The translations under genes were made by a program, and so were the position numbers. From NCBI GenBank assembly GCA_947460065.1, contig CANHGF010000129.1:1-7031 (forward strand): a stretch of DNA of 7,031 bases, written 5' to 3'. Below are positions 1-6,288 of the stretch, piece by piece. The notes beneath the pieces were generated by a model that saw only the letters and a list, made by a program, of their open reading frames with translations, ran no database searches and was not told where the DNA came from. This DNA comes from Comamonadaceae bacterium. Lineage in GTDB: Bacteria; Pseudomonadota; Gammaproteobacteria; Burkholderiales; Burkholderiaceae_C. Every line of letters begins with the position of its first letter. Position 1 is the first letter of the stretch.

Positions 1-446
1 CCGGCGCCAAATTCACCCACATTCCCTACAAGGGAGCCAATGAGTCGGTGCAGGCGGTGATGGCCGGCGATGTGAGCATGGTCTTGGCCGATACGGGGCC
101 AGCGGTCACCGGCTTGCAAAGCGGGCGGGTCAAGGCCCTGGCGGTGACCTCGACCGAGCGACTCAAAGACCTGCCCAATGTGCCCACCCTGGCTGAGTTG
201 GGGGTCGACCTGAAAGTGTCACTGTGGATAGGGCTGCTCGCGCCGGCCGCAACGCCGGCCGACATCGTCAAGCGCCTGCACGAGGAGGTGGTGCGCATTG
301 TCGAGATGCCCGATGTGAAAGCGCGCATTGCGGCCAAGGCCAGCGTGGCCATGACCAACACCCCCGACGAGTTCGCCCGCCTGATCGCCAGTGAAATTAC
401 GCTGTGGCGCCAGGTGGCGCAAGAGAACAATATCAAGGGCAATTGA
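1..446 (+). CDS. Bug/TctC-family tripartite tricarboxylate transporter substrate-binding protein, C-terminal part
   Basis: Periplasmic solute-binding protein of the Bug (TctC) family, which captures small carboxylates or related compounds. Some members feed a TctAB membrane transporter and others act as orphan receptors. Only the last 147 residues are visible; codons are read from base 3 and the stop is TGA at 444-446. Family members are usually about 320 residues, so roughly the first half lies outside the window. Family signatures seen are IPYKGANESVQAVMAGDVSM (the ligand-lobe segment often written PYKG), the SGRVKALAVTS strand, LPNVPTLAELGV, and the closing helices around TPADIVKRLHEEVV and TPDEFARLIASEITLWRQV. 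No TctA or TctB gene is present. The gene is convergent with the O-antigen ligase-like gene, with a 38-bp gap that shows no clear hairpin plus T-run. The substrate cannot be inferred from this sequence. Confidence 0.93.
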   Translation, partial: GAKFTHIPYKGANESVQAVMAGDVSMVLADTGPAVTGLQSGRVKALAVTSTERLKDLPNVPTLAELGVDLKVSLWIGLLAPAATPADIVKRLHEEVVRIVEMPDVKARIAAKASVAMTNTPDEFARLIASEITLWRQVAQENNIKGN

Positions 447-484
447 GTGGGTGGCTCAAGGTCCGCGCCGGCCGATCGGATCAC

Positions 485-1759
485 TCAAGCAGATTTTTCT
501 GGACGCGTGGCCGCGTGCTGCTCCCGATAGCGGCCGCTCAACTGCCAGGCTATCAGAACGGTAAACACATGGCCGGGCGTGAAATCCAGCAGCCAGGAAT
601 TAAAGAGACAGCCAAGCCCAAACAACAAAATCAAGCCTGTAAGGGCTCTGCGGGTTGAGGGGGAGTGGCCTTTCGTCAGCAGCGGTGAGGCCATCCACCC
701 GATGAGCAAAATGAGAGCCGGCAGGCCACCACCTGCCCACTGCATCAGGAACTCGTTGTGAAGATTCGGGGGCCTCGAATAGGGCTTTTGCGCGTAGGGC
801 GGGCTAAATTCACCCGCGGCAACTCGTTGGATTATTCGAGCTTCGTAAGCGGCTGGAACCCCGTCGTAGCCCACGCCCATCCAGGGATGATCGAGCGCGA
901 TCGCAAGACCGGTTGTGTAAAAAGCTTTGCGCAACTCGGCTGACCTTACCTCGGTGGAGTCGGTCTTTTTTTGCATGATCGTCAGCGTGTCGCCCATTCG
1001 GTTTTGCACCGCCTTCGAGTTCATGGACAGCAGGCCGATGGCCAAGGGCAGCAAGAGCATGCTCAGCCAGCGCCAATGTCCCCGCCCATATACCCATCCT
1101 GCCAGAGACGAGAGCGCGATCAATGAAAGATGGCCGGTGCGACCTTCAATGGCAAAAATGGTGGTCATGGCCATGAACAAGGCCACTGACCTCATGGCCC
1201 AGGGTCGCGCAGATGTAAAAGAGCGCTCCAGGGCGATCCACCCTACGGCCAGTAGACCCAAGGGCGCTGAAATTCGACGCACTTCCAGATCTAAAGCGTT
1301 CGAACCGGTCACAGGCAGGCCCGCCAGGTTCAGCCAGTACAGGCCACACAATGCGATCGCCCCCGTCACCAATGCTCGCCAAAATACTTCGGTATTTCTG
1401 GCAAGGGCAAAAACGGCCAGCAGCACAGGCACACGCCACAACTCCGAATAGCCTCCCAGCAGTGACACCGGCTGGGCATGGGTCCAACTCATCCACAAGC
1501 TATGCAAGCCAATATAGGCAAAAAGGAGCAAGCTCAAGCCGACGAAAGGTTCTCGCCAAACACGCAGAGCCCAGAGCGATGGCAGCAGCAGCGCCGCAGA
1601 CAGGAACAGGGCAACAAGGCCCAGGGAAGTACCTGCGGTAGACGAAGGCAAAAACACGCCCAGCAGCGCCAAACCCAGCCAGCCCAGTGTCTGGGCCACA
1701 CGCCAGAGGCGGGGATTCGTGTGATGGGGTGAAGAATGAAGTCCGCTTGTCAGAGCCAT
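485..1759 (-). CDS. O-antigen ligase/polymerase-like membrane protein (WaaL / Wzy_C family)
   Basis: Inner-membrane protein of 424 residues, probably a lipid-linked glycan ligase or polymerase. WaaL enzymes transfer O-antigen from undecaprenyl diphosphate to lipid A-core at the periplasmic face. Many hydrophobic segments are visible (about residues 22-65, 71-90, 108-150, 165-180, 190-245, 345-362, 372-405). Two family marks are clear: the RTGH motif after a transmembrane helix (about 207-210), and the large periplasmic loop carrying LDHPWMGVGYDG (289-300) and NLHNEFLMQWAGGG (332-345), with the conserved Arg and His used by WaaL. Length is normal for the family. The ATG at 1759 was chosen because AAGG lies 9 nt upstream of it. 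A GTG three codons earlier (1768) abuts that AAGG, leaving it no spacing, though AGAAG lies 7 nt upstream of this GTG. No glycosyltransferase or other lipopolysaccharide gene adjoins it, so acceptor and donor are unknown; ligase versus polymerase cannot be settled by sequence alone. Confidence 0.88.
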   Translation of the reverse strand: MALTSGLHSSPHHTNPRLWRVAQTLGWLGLALLGVFLPSSTAGTSLGLVALFLSAALLLPSLWALRVWREPFVGLSLLLFAYIGLHSLWMSWTHAQPVSLLGGYSELWRVPVLLAVFALARNTEVFWRALVTGAIALCGLYWLNLAGLPVTGSNALDLEVRRISAPLGLLAVGWIALERSFTSARPWAMRSVALFMAMTTIFAIEGRTGHLSLIALSSLAGWVYGRGHWRWLSMLLLPLAIGLLSMNSKAVQNRMGDTLTIMQKKTDSTEVRSAELRKAFYTTGLAIALDHPWMGVGYDGVPAAYEARIIQRVAAGEFSPPYAQKPYSRPPNLHNEFLMQWAGGGLPALILLIGWMASPLLTKGHSPSTRRALTGLILLFGLGCLFNSWLLDFTPGHVFTVLIAWQLSGRYREQHAATRPEKSA

Positions 1760-2068
1760 CGTAGGCACCCTTCATCTTCTGTTGGGCGAGATCCAGAAGG
1801 ACGCCCTTGCGCAGGAAGGTGAAGCCGGAGACTGTCACCTGAGGCGAGCTGTCCTCCGATGAGACGAGTTTACGTCATACAGCAGTGGTCACGGCTACCG
1901 CGGCGCGCTTGATCTCTTATCCATCAGTACCCATTGGGCTTACTTTAGTGATCACTTGATGCCGCCCCCATACCCTGCGCCACGGCCGAGCCGACTCTGA
2001 GCTACAGTTATCCCCCGTCCATTCAGGGCGCGCGCCTTTGGTGCTGCTATTTCCCCCGGAGAAACACT
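1760..2068. promoter_or_regulatory. Divergent control region between the ligase-like gene and the isomerase gene
   Basis: About 300 bp separates two genes that diverge, so promoters for both are expected here. I found no convincing -35/-10 pair; TACAGT at 2003-2008 is a weak -10 candidate for the isomerase. The region holds a perfect 10-bp palindrome AGTGATCACT (1947-1956) and a related sequence AGTGGTCACG (1884-1893). On the - strand a reading frame runs open from about 1874 into the ligase-like gene in another frame, with recognisable similarity to nothing I know; I treat it as chance. The isomerase ribosome-binding site GGAG is at 2058-2061. Confidence 0.5.
1947..1956. promoter_or_regulatory. 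Perfect 10-bp palindrome AGTGATCACT, possible operator
   Basis: AGTGATCACT is its own reverse complement. A near copy, AGTGGTCACG, lies at 1884-1893, and the two centres are 63 bp apart, about six turns of B-DNA. Paired similar sites on one face of the helix are common for repressors and activators that loop DNA. No regulator gene is adjacent and the protein is unknown, so operator function is an inference. Confidence 0.25.
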
Positions 2069-2917
2069 TTGACCGCCACCCCCCGCTTCTTGTATTCAAT
2101 CGGCCGTTGTGCCGCCCTCGCCAGCGTTTTGGCCGTCTCCGCTCCTGCCAGCCTGTGGGCCCAGGCACAAGGACCAGCCGCCGCTTCGGCTGAGGCGCTC
2201 GGCCGTCCTTTTGTCACCGTCAATGGCGAGGCTCAGTCGGTGGCCCGCGCCGAAGTCTTGCTGCGTGAGCAACTGGCGCGGGGCGCGCCCAACTCGCCTC
2301 AGGTGCAGTCGGCCGTGCGCGATGCGCTGGTCAACCAGGCTTTGATGGCGCAGGCCGCTACCAAGGATGGGCTGGATAAGTTGCCCTTGGTGCAGGCGCA
2401 AATTGAGCTGGCTCGGCAGGCGGTGCTGATGCAGGCCTGGCAGCAGCAGCTGGCCCAAAGCAAGGAAATCACCGACGACGAGCTCAAGCAGGAATATGAC
2501 CGCCAGGTCAAGCTGCTAGGCAGCCGCCAGTTTCGCCTGCGCCACCTGCTGGTCAATGAAGAGGCCACCGCCAAATTGCTGTTGGACCGCGTCAAGGCCG
2601 GCGGCAAGATTGCCGATTTGGCCGCCGAATATTCCCTGGACGAAGCCACCCGCAGCGCCGGCGGCCTGACCGACTGGATGGCCCAGGGCGAAATGGTGCC
2701 GGCCCTGCTCAAGGCGGTCGAGTCGCTCAAGGCTGGGCAGCTTGCATCCGCTCCGGTGCGCGGCCTGGCCGGCTGGCACGTGCTGGCGCTCGAAGATGCG
2801 CGCGCCTTCACCCCGCCGGCGCGCGATACTCTCAAGCCGCAGTTGCAGCGCGCAGTTATTCAGCAGCGTTTGCAGGCAGCGCTGGAAAAAATGCGCGAGA
2901 CCGCCAAGGTTGAGTAA
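2069..2917 (+). CDS. Periplasmic parvulin-type peptidyl-prolyl cis-trans isomerase
   Basis: Exported PpiC/SurA-type folding helper of 282 residues that catalyses cis-trans isomerisation of peptide bonds before proline, probably during outer-membrane or periplasmic protein folding. A signal peptide is clear: arginines near the start, a hydrophobic core (about 14-30), and an AQA cleavage site around residue 33. A helical chaperone-like segment (about 45-145, with QSAVRDALVNQALMAQAA) precedes the parvulin domain (about 154-243), which shows RLRHLLV (His159), the ATRSAGGLTDWM turn, and GWHVLALED (His237). A charged helical tail closes the protein. The start is TTG at 2069: GGAG at 2058-2061 sits 7 nt upstream, the signal peptide begins right there, and no ATG or GTG gives a complete signal peptide. 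It stands alone, followed by a hairpin at 2927-2962. Not close enough to SurA (one parvulin domain, not two) to name it so. Confidence 0.92.
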   Translation: MTATPRFLYSIGRCAALASVLAVSAPASLWAQAQGPAAASAEALGRPFVTVNGEAQSVARAEVLLREQLARGAPNSPQVQSAVRDALVNQALMAQAATKDGLDKLPLVQAQIELARQAVLMQAWQQQLAQSKEITDDELKQEYDRQVKLLGSRQFRLRHLLVNEEATAKLLLDRVKAGGKIADLAAEYSLDEATRSAGGLTDWMAQGEMVPALLKAVESLKAGQLASAPVRGLAGWHVLALEDARAFTPPARDTLKPQLQRAVIQQRLQAALEKMRETAKVE

Positions 2918-2926
2918 GACGAGAGA

Positions 2927-2962
2927 CGGCTTTGGCCGCAGCTGAGGATGCGGCCCAAGCCG
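2927..2962. terminator. Strong hairpin between convergent genes, possible bidirectional terminator
   Basis: A 14-bp stem with one mismatch pairs 2927-2940 (CGGCTTTGGCCGCA) with 2949-2962 (TGCGGCCCAAGCCG) around an 8-nt loop. It begins 10 bp after the isomerase stop and lies 12 bp beyond the end of the oppositely oriented DUF2076 gene, the usual place for a shared terminator. On the + strand no T-run follows. On the - strand it is followed by TCTCTCGTCTT, a weak T-rich tail, so intrinsic termination is more plausible for the DUF2076 transcript. Confidence 0.55.
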
Positions 2963-2974
2963 CTGGCTGGCGGC

Positions 2975-3322
2975 TCAGTCGCCGAGGTCGAAGTCGTCTG
3001 AGCCCAGCCAGGAGCTGGCCTGCTCTGCCAACACCGTGCCGGCGGCCGCCCCAAGGCCTGCCGCCAGAGCTGTCTTGAGCAAGCCGCTGCCCCAGATGCT
3101 GGGTGAGTCCGCCTGGGCTGGAGCCGGGCTGCTCGCCGTCGGCGCTTGTGCCCCCAGGGCCATGCGCAGGGCCATGATCTGCTGCACCAGTCGGTAGCCC
3201 ACATTCGGGTTTTGCGCGACCGCTTGCGCGATGAGGTTGGTCGCGCCGGCATCGACCGGCTCGCGCGAGGTGGAAAGTTCTCGCAAAAATCGCATCAGCT
3301 CGTCGCGTTCCTGGCCTGTCAT
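2975..3322 (-). CDS. DUF2076 domain-containing protein
   Basis: Small protein of 115 residues matching the start of the DUF2076 family, whose biochemical role is not established. Visible signs are the N-terminal TGQERDELMRFLREL helix and the hallmark segment ATNLIAQAVAQNPNVGYRLV, followed by QQIMALRMAL. Then come a low-complexity Ala/Pro/Ser linker, a Gly/Ala-rich hydrophobic stretch (SGLLKTALAAGLGAAAGTVL), and an acidic tail SDDFDLGD. The Gly/Ala-rich stretch is common in this family; whether it inserts in membrane is unclear. The ATG at 3322 is preceded by GGAG with 7-nt spacing. The frame stays open upstream to 3457, but that extension lacks family similarity and would cross the control region. 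It is divergent from the hydroxylase operon and convergent with the isomerase gene. Confidence 0.8.
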   Translation of the reverse strand: MTGQERDELMRFLRELSTSREPVDAGATNLIAQAVAQNPNVGYRLVQQIMALRMALGAQAPTASSPAPAQADSPSIWGSGLLKTALAAGLGAAAGTVLAEQASSWLGSDDFDLGD

Positions 3323-3353
3323 GGGCGCACTCCTGATTGGGCAAAGCCTGTAT

Positions 3354-3368
3354 CTTGCTCTGAGCAAG
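3354..3368. promoter_or_regulatory. Palindrome CTTGCTC-T-GAGCAAG, candidate LysR-type operator
   Basis: Two perfect 7-bp inverted arms flank a single T. The core TTGCTCTGAGCAA fits the T-N11-A pattern of LysR-type regulator sites, and genes for molybdenum hydroxylases are often controlled by such regulators. It lies 32 bp upstream of the DUF2076 start and about 130 bp upstream of the hydroxylase start. No regulator gene is in the window, so assignment to the family is inference. It could also simply fold as a hairpin in the DUF2076 leader. Confidence 0.35.
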
Positions 3369-3462
3369 CTGCTTTGACCAGTGTCCAGGGTTTTCCCTGA
3401 TTCGTCGCGGGACCCTGATCCCCAAGTGACAGGGCCGTCCGGCAGGGGTAGCCCCAATCGGG

Positions 3463-3491
3463 TAGATTGTGTACTTAGCTTCCTTAATAAT
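3463..3491 (+). promoter_or_regulatory. Candidate promoter giving a leaderless hydroxylase transcript
   Basis: AATAAT at 3486-3491 matches five of six bases of the -10 consensus. At 17-bp spacing upstream is TAGATT (3463-3468), a poor -35 with three of six matches. Transcription would begin about 7 bp after the -10, at or next to the A of the ATG at 3499. There is no Shine-Dalgarno sequence in front of that ATG, which agrees with a leaderless message. Confidence is limited by the weak -35. Confidence 0.3.
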
Positions 3492-3498
3492 CCTGTCC

Positions 3499-3969
3499 AT
3501 GCAAATACAGCTCACCCTCAACGGCACCGTGCGCAAGCTCGACGTGCCTGACCATACCTTGCTGGTCAATGTGATTCGCGAGCACTGCGGTCTGACCGGC
3601 ACCCATGTCGGCTGCGACACCACCCAGTGTGGCTGCTGCACCGTCCACCTCAATGGCCGGGCGGTCAAGTCTTGTACCGTCCTGGCCGCGCAGGCCGACG
3701 GCGCTCAGGTGACCACCATCGAGGGTCTGGGCCAGGATGGCCTGCACCCTGTGCAGGAGGCGTTTTCCCGCTGCCACGGCCTGCAGTGCGGCTTTTGCAC
3801 CCCCGGAATGATCATGGCCAGCGTCGATCTGCTGCGCCACATTCCGCAGCCCAGCCGCGAGCAAATCGAAGAAGGCCTGGAAGGCAATCTGTGCCGCTGC
3901 ACCGGCTATGTGAACATCGTCGAGGCGGTGCACGAAGCGGCGCAGGTGATGCAGGGGAGCCAGGGATGA
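3499..3969 (+). CDS. Small [2Fe-2S] subunit of a molybdenum hydroxylase (xanthine dehydrogenase/CoxS family)
   Basis: Cytoplasmic electron-transfer subunit of 156 residues carrying two [2Fe-2S] clusters. The N-terminal plant-type ferredoxin domain has C39-x4-C44-x2-C47-x11-C59 (in [18 protein letters not shown], then KSC). The C-terminal helical domain has C97-x2-C100 ([12 protein letters not shown]) and C132-x-C134 ([17 protein letters not shown]), which in this family sits closest to the molybdenum cofactor. All eight ligands are present and the length is typical. An additional Cys46 lies beside ligand Cys47. The ATG at 3499 is chosen because the family begins with the MQIQLTLNG strand; a GTG at 3469 would add ten unlikely residues. 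No Shine-Dalgarno is visible. The stop overlaps the large-subunit start by 4 bp (ATGA), showing translational coupling. Confidence 0.95.
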   Translation: MQIQLTLNGTVRKLDVPDHTLLVNVIREHCGLTGTHVGCDTTQCGCCTVHLNGRAVKSCTVLAAQADGAQVTTIEGLGQDGLHPVQEAFSRCHGLQCGFCTPGMIMASVDLLRHIPQPSREQIEEGLEGNLCRCTGYVNIVEAVHEAAQVMQGSQG

Positions 3970-6254
3970 GCGCGGTCCTGAGCCCGCAGCCGCTGCTGCG
4001 CAAGGAAGACCAGCGCCTGATCACCGGCACCGGCCAGTTCACCTCTGACGCCTGGGAGCAAGGTACCTTGCATGCGGTGATGGTGCGCTCCGACCATGCC
4101 CACGCCCGCTTTGAGGCCGACTGGAGCGCTGTGCGCCAGGCCCCGGGTGTTCGCTGCGTCCTGACGGCGCAAGATGTGACGGCGGCCGGGTTTGCCGCCT
4201 TGGTCAATGCCGTGACCGTCAAGGACGCGCAGGGTCAGCCGCAGGTGATTTGCCGCATGCCGGTGCTGGCGCAAGCCAAGGTCCTCTATGTGGGCCAGCC
4301 CATGGCCATGGTGATTGCCGATACCGCCGAGCTCGCGGCCAATGCCGCCGAACTGGCCGAGATCGACTACGAGACCCTGCCCTGCGCAGTTACCTTTGAA
4401 GACGCCACCGCCCCTGGGGCGGTGCAGTTGCATGAAGCGGCGCCGGGCAACACCTCGGTCGTCTTTGAGGCCGGCGACCGCGCCGCCGTCGATGCCGCCT
4501 TTGCGCGCGCCGCCATGACCTCGAATGTGAAGGTGGTCAGCCAGCGCCTGATTCCTGCGCCCATGGAGCCGCGAGCGGTGCAGGCCTGGCACGATGCTGC
4601 AACAGGTCTGACCCATGTGCGCACGCCCACCCAGGGGCTGGTGAGCATGCTGGGCATGTTCACCACCATCACTGGCTGGCCCGCCGACTCCATCCGGGTG
4701 CACACCCAGGACGTGGGCGGCTCCTTCGGACTGCGGGGCACCGCCACCAGCGAGCATGTGCTGCTCATGCTGGCCGCCCGCACCCTGGGCCGGCCGGTAC
4801 GGTGGGTCAGCAGCCGCTCTGAAACCTTCCTGAGCGACTGGCATGGCCGGGCACTCACCCTGCACGGACACATTGCGCTCGATGCGCAAGGGCGCATTCT
4901 GGCGATCCGCTTTGACAACCAGGTCGATGCCGGCGCCTTCAATGTTTACTTCAGCACCCACATCGGCGCGCGCAACCTGTCCATCACCATGGGCGGGGTC
5001 TACAAGGTGCCAGCGCTGCACATGCGCTCGCACATCTACTACACCAACACCGTGCCGGTCTCGGCCTACCGAGGCGCCGGCCGGCCCGACCTGGCCTATG
5101 CCATTGAGCGCCTGGTCGACCATGCCGCCCACGAGCACGGGCTCGATCCGGTGGCCATCCGGCGCCTGAACTTCATCGCCCCGGCCGACTTCCCCTACAC
5201 CACCGCCAACGGCACGGTCTATGACAACGGCCAGTTCGAGCGCATCATGGACTGCGCCCTGACCGACTCTGATGCCGCCGGCGTTGCTCAGCGGCGTGAG
5301 CGTGCGCGCTCGCGCGGCCGGCTGTTCGGCCGTGGCCTGGCCTATTACCTGGAGTCCTCAGGCCCGGGCGCTGCCGCCAAGGACCAGGTGCGTGGCCGCA
5401 TTGAGGCAGGCGGTCTGACCTTGCACGCCATCTCCGGCGCTTCCGGCCAGGGTCATGAAACTTCTTTTGCCCGCATCGTCGAGCGCGAGCTGGGCCTGCC
5501 ATCGCAGCGGGTGCGCTTTGTGGCCGGCGAAGTCGGGCGTGATCTGGTGGGCAACTCCACCGGCGGCTCGCGCACGCTCTACGGCTTGGGCAGTGCCATC
5601 GTGGACCTGTGCCGCCAGCTCATGGAGCACGGCCGTCCACAGGTGGCCCAGCTCTGGGGCTGCACGCCAGAGGAGGTGCTCATTGAAGGCGGTCACTGGC
5701 GTCATGCCGGTCGCGAAATGGGTTTCGAGGCTTGGCTGGACCAAGCGGGCGCTGAGGGCCTGGAGCTCATCGGTCAAGCCTCATCGGGCGCGACCTTCCC
5801 CAATGGCTGCCACATTGCCGAGGTCGAGATCGATCCGCAGACCGGCGTGTGCGATCTGGTGGGCTATTGGGCCGCCGATGACGTGGGCGAGGTCATCTCG
5901 CCCAAGCAACTGATCGGGCAGGTGCACGGCGGCGTGGTGCAAGGGCTCGGTCAGGCCTTCGGCGAGCATGCGGTTTACGACCGCGAGACCGGCCAGCTGC
6001 TCAGCGGCTCCTTCATGGACTACGCCATGCCCCGAGCCGGCATCCTGCACGGCTTTCACCACCAAAGCGTGCCGGTGCCCACCAAGCTCAATATGCTGGG
6101 CGCCAAAGGCGTGGGCGAGTCGGGCTGCTCGGGCTCGCTGCCGGCCCTGGCCAATGCGGTGGTCGACGCCCTGCGACCCCTGGGCATCAACCAGGCCGAC
6201 ATGCCGTTTTCTCCGGCACGGCTGTGGGACCTGATGCAGTCTGCCCGCAGCTAG
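3966..6254 (+). CDS. Large molybdopterin-binding subunit of a molybdenum hydroxylase (xanthine dehydrogenase/CoxL form II family)
   Basis: Catalytic subunit of 762 residues that should hold the molybdopterin-cytosine-dinucleotide cofactor and hydroxylate a heterocycle, aldehyde or similar carbon centre with oxygen from water. Domains: the aldehyde oxidase/xanthine dehydrogenase a/b hammerhead (about 15-145), then the molybdopterin-binding lobes (about 165-740). Motifs: QDVGGSFGLRG (248-258), the active-site loop AYRGAGR (367-373), GQGHET (494-499), GNSTGGSRT (529-537), and KGVGESG (714-720) with catalytic Glu718. The AYRGAGR loop marks form II; the AYxCSFR loop of true CO dehydrogenase is absent, so CO oxidation is unlikely. 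There is no twin-arginine signal, so it should be cytoplasmic. The start overlaps the small-subunit stop, and GGAG at 3956-3959 lies 6 nt ahead of the ATG. No FAD subunit gene follows or precedes. Substrate is unknown. Confidence 0.95.
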   Translation: MSAVLSPQPLLRKEDQRLITGTGQFTSDAWEQGTLHAVMVRSDHAHARFEADWSAVRQAPGVRCVLTAQDVTAAGFAALVNAVTVKDAQGQPQVICRMPVLAQAKVLYVGQPMAMVIADTAELAANAAELAEIDYETLPCAVTFEDATAPGAVQLHEAAPGNTSVVFEAGDRAAVDAAFARAAMTSNVKVVSQRLIPAPMEPRAVQAWHDAATGLTHVRTPTQGLVSMLGMFTTITGWPADSIRVHTQDVGGSFGLRGTATSEHVLLMLAARTLGRPVRWVSSRSETFLSDWHGRALTLHGHIALDAQGRILAIRFDNQVDAGAFNVYFSTHIGARNLSITMGGVYKVPALHMRSHIYYTNTVPVSAYRGAGRPDLAYAIERLVDHAAHEHGLDPVAIRRLNFIAPADFPYTTANGTVYDNGQFERIMDCALTDSDAAGVAQRRERARSRGRLFGRGLAYYLESSGPGAAAKDQVRGRIEAGGLTLHAISGASGQGHETSFARIVERELGLPSQRVRFVAGEVGRDLVGNSTGGSRTLYGLGSAIVDLCRQLMEHGRPQVAQLWGCTPEEVLIEGGHWRHAGREMGFEAWLDQAGAEGLELIGQASSGATFPNGCHIAEVEIDPQTGVCDLVGYWAADDVGEVISPKQLIGQVHGGVVQGLGQAFGEHAVYDRETGQLLSGSFMDYAMPRAGILHGFHHQSVPVPTKLNMLGAKGVGESGCSGSLPALANAVVDALRPLGINQADMPFSPARLWDLMQSARS

Positions 6255-6262
6255 CCCAATAG

Positions 6263-6288
6263 GGAGCCGCTGGAGCCGCTGGAGCCGC
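6263..6288 (+). repeat. Tandem 9-bp repeat GGAGCCGCT, nearly three copies
   Basis: GGAGCCGCT occurs at 6263-6271 and 6272-6280, followed by GGAGCCGC at 6281-6288. It begins 8 bp after the large-subunit stop and runs into the terminator stem. Repeats like this grow and shrink by slippage and probably have no coding role here. Confidence 0.8.

Larger units (their letters stand above)
3323..3498. promoter_or_regulatory. Divergent control region between DUF2076 and hydroxylase genes
   Basis: This 176-bp spacer must carry the promoters of both genes. It contains a perfect 15-bp palindrome (3354-3368), a second perfect hairpin CAGGG-TTTT-CCCTG (3386-3399), a good isolated -35-like TTGACC (3374-3379) with no matching -10 at normal spacing, and a GGGG-TAG-CCCC repeat (3445-3455). 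An AT-rich -10-like AATAAT sits at 3486-3491, directly ahead of the hydroxylase start codon. Confidence 0.5.

Noticed and set aside
1500..1838. A - strand frame overlapping the start of the ligase-like gene, with a GGAGG upstream
   Set aside because: It reads through the ligase-like coding region in another frame, the GGAGG is 14 nt from its GTG, and no family was recognised.
2299..2835. A 178-codon - strand frame opposite the isomerase gene
   Set aside because: Ser/Arg/Ala-rich mirror of a GC-rich gene; the + strand encodes a complete signal peptide and parvulin domain.
3374..3402. TTGACC at 3374 as the -35 of the hydroxylase promoter
   Set aside because: No -10-like hexamer lies 16-18 bp downstream, so it was left as an isolated match.
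3627..3965. An upstream extension of the large-subunit reading frame to 3627
   Set aside because: The extra residues are the out-of-frame reading of the iron-sulfur subunit gene; the ATG at 3966 has a good ribosome-binding site and the proper family N-terminus.
3906..5138. A 410-codon open frame on the - strand opposite the molybdopterin subunit gene
   Set aside because: It is rich in Gly, His and Arg as expected for the reverse of a GC-rich gene, shows no known domain, and the + strand protein has complete family motifs throughout.
3499..6254. Naming the pair coxS/coxL as a carbon monoxide dehydrogenase
   Set aside because: The large subunit has AYRGAGR rather than the CO dehydrogenase active-site loop, and the FAD subunit gene is absent.
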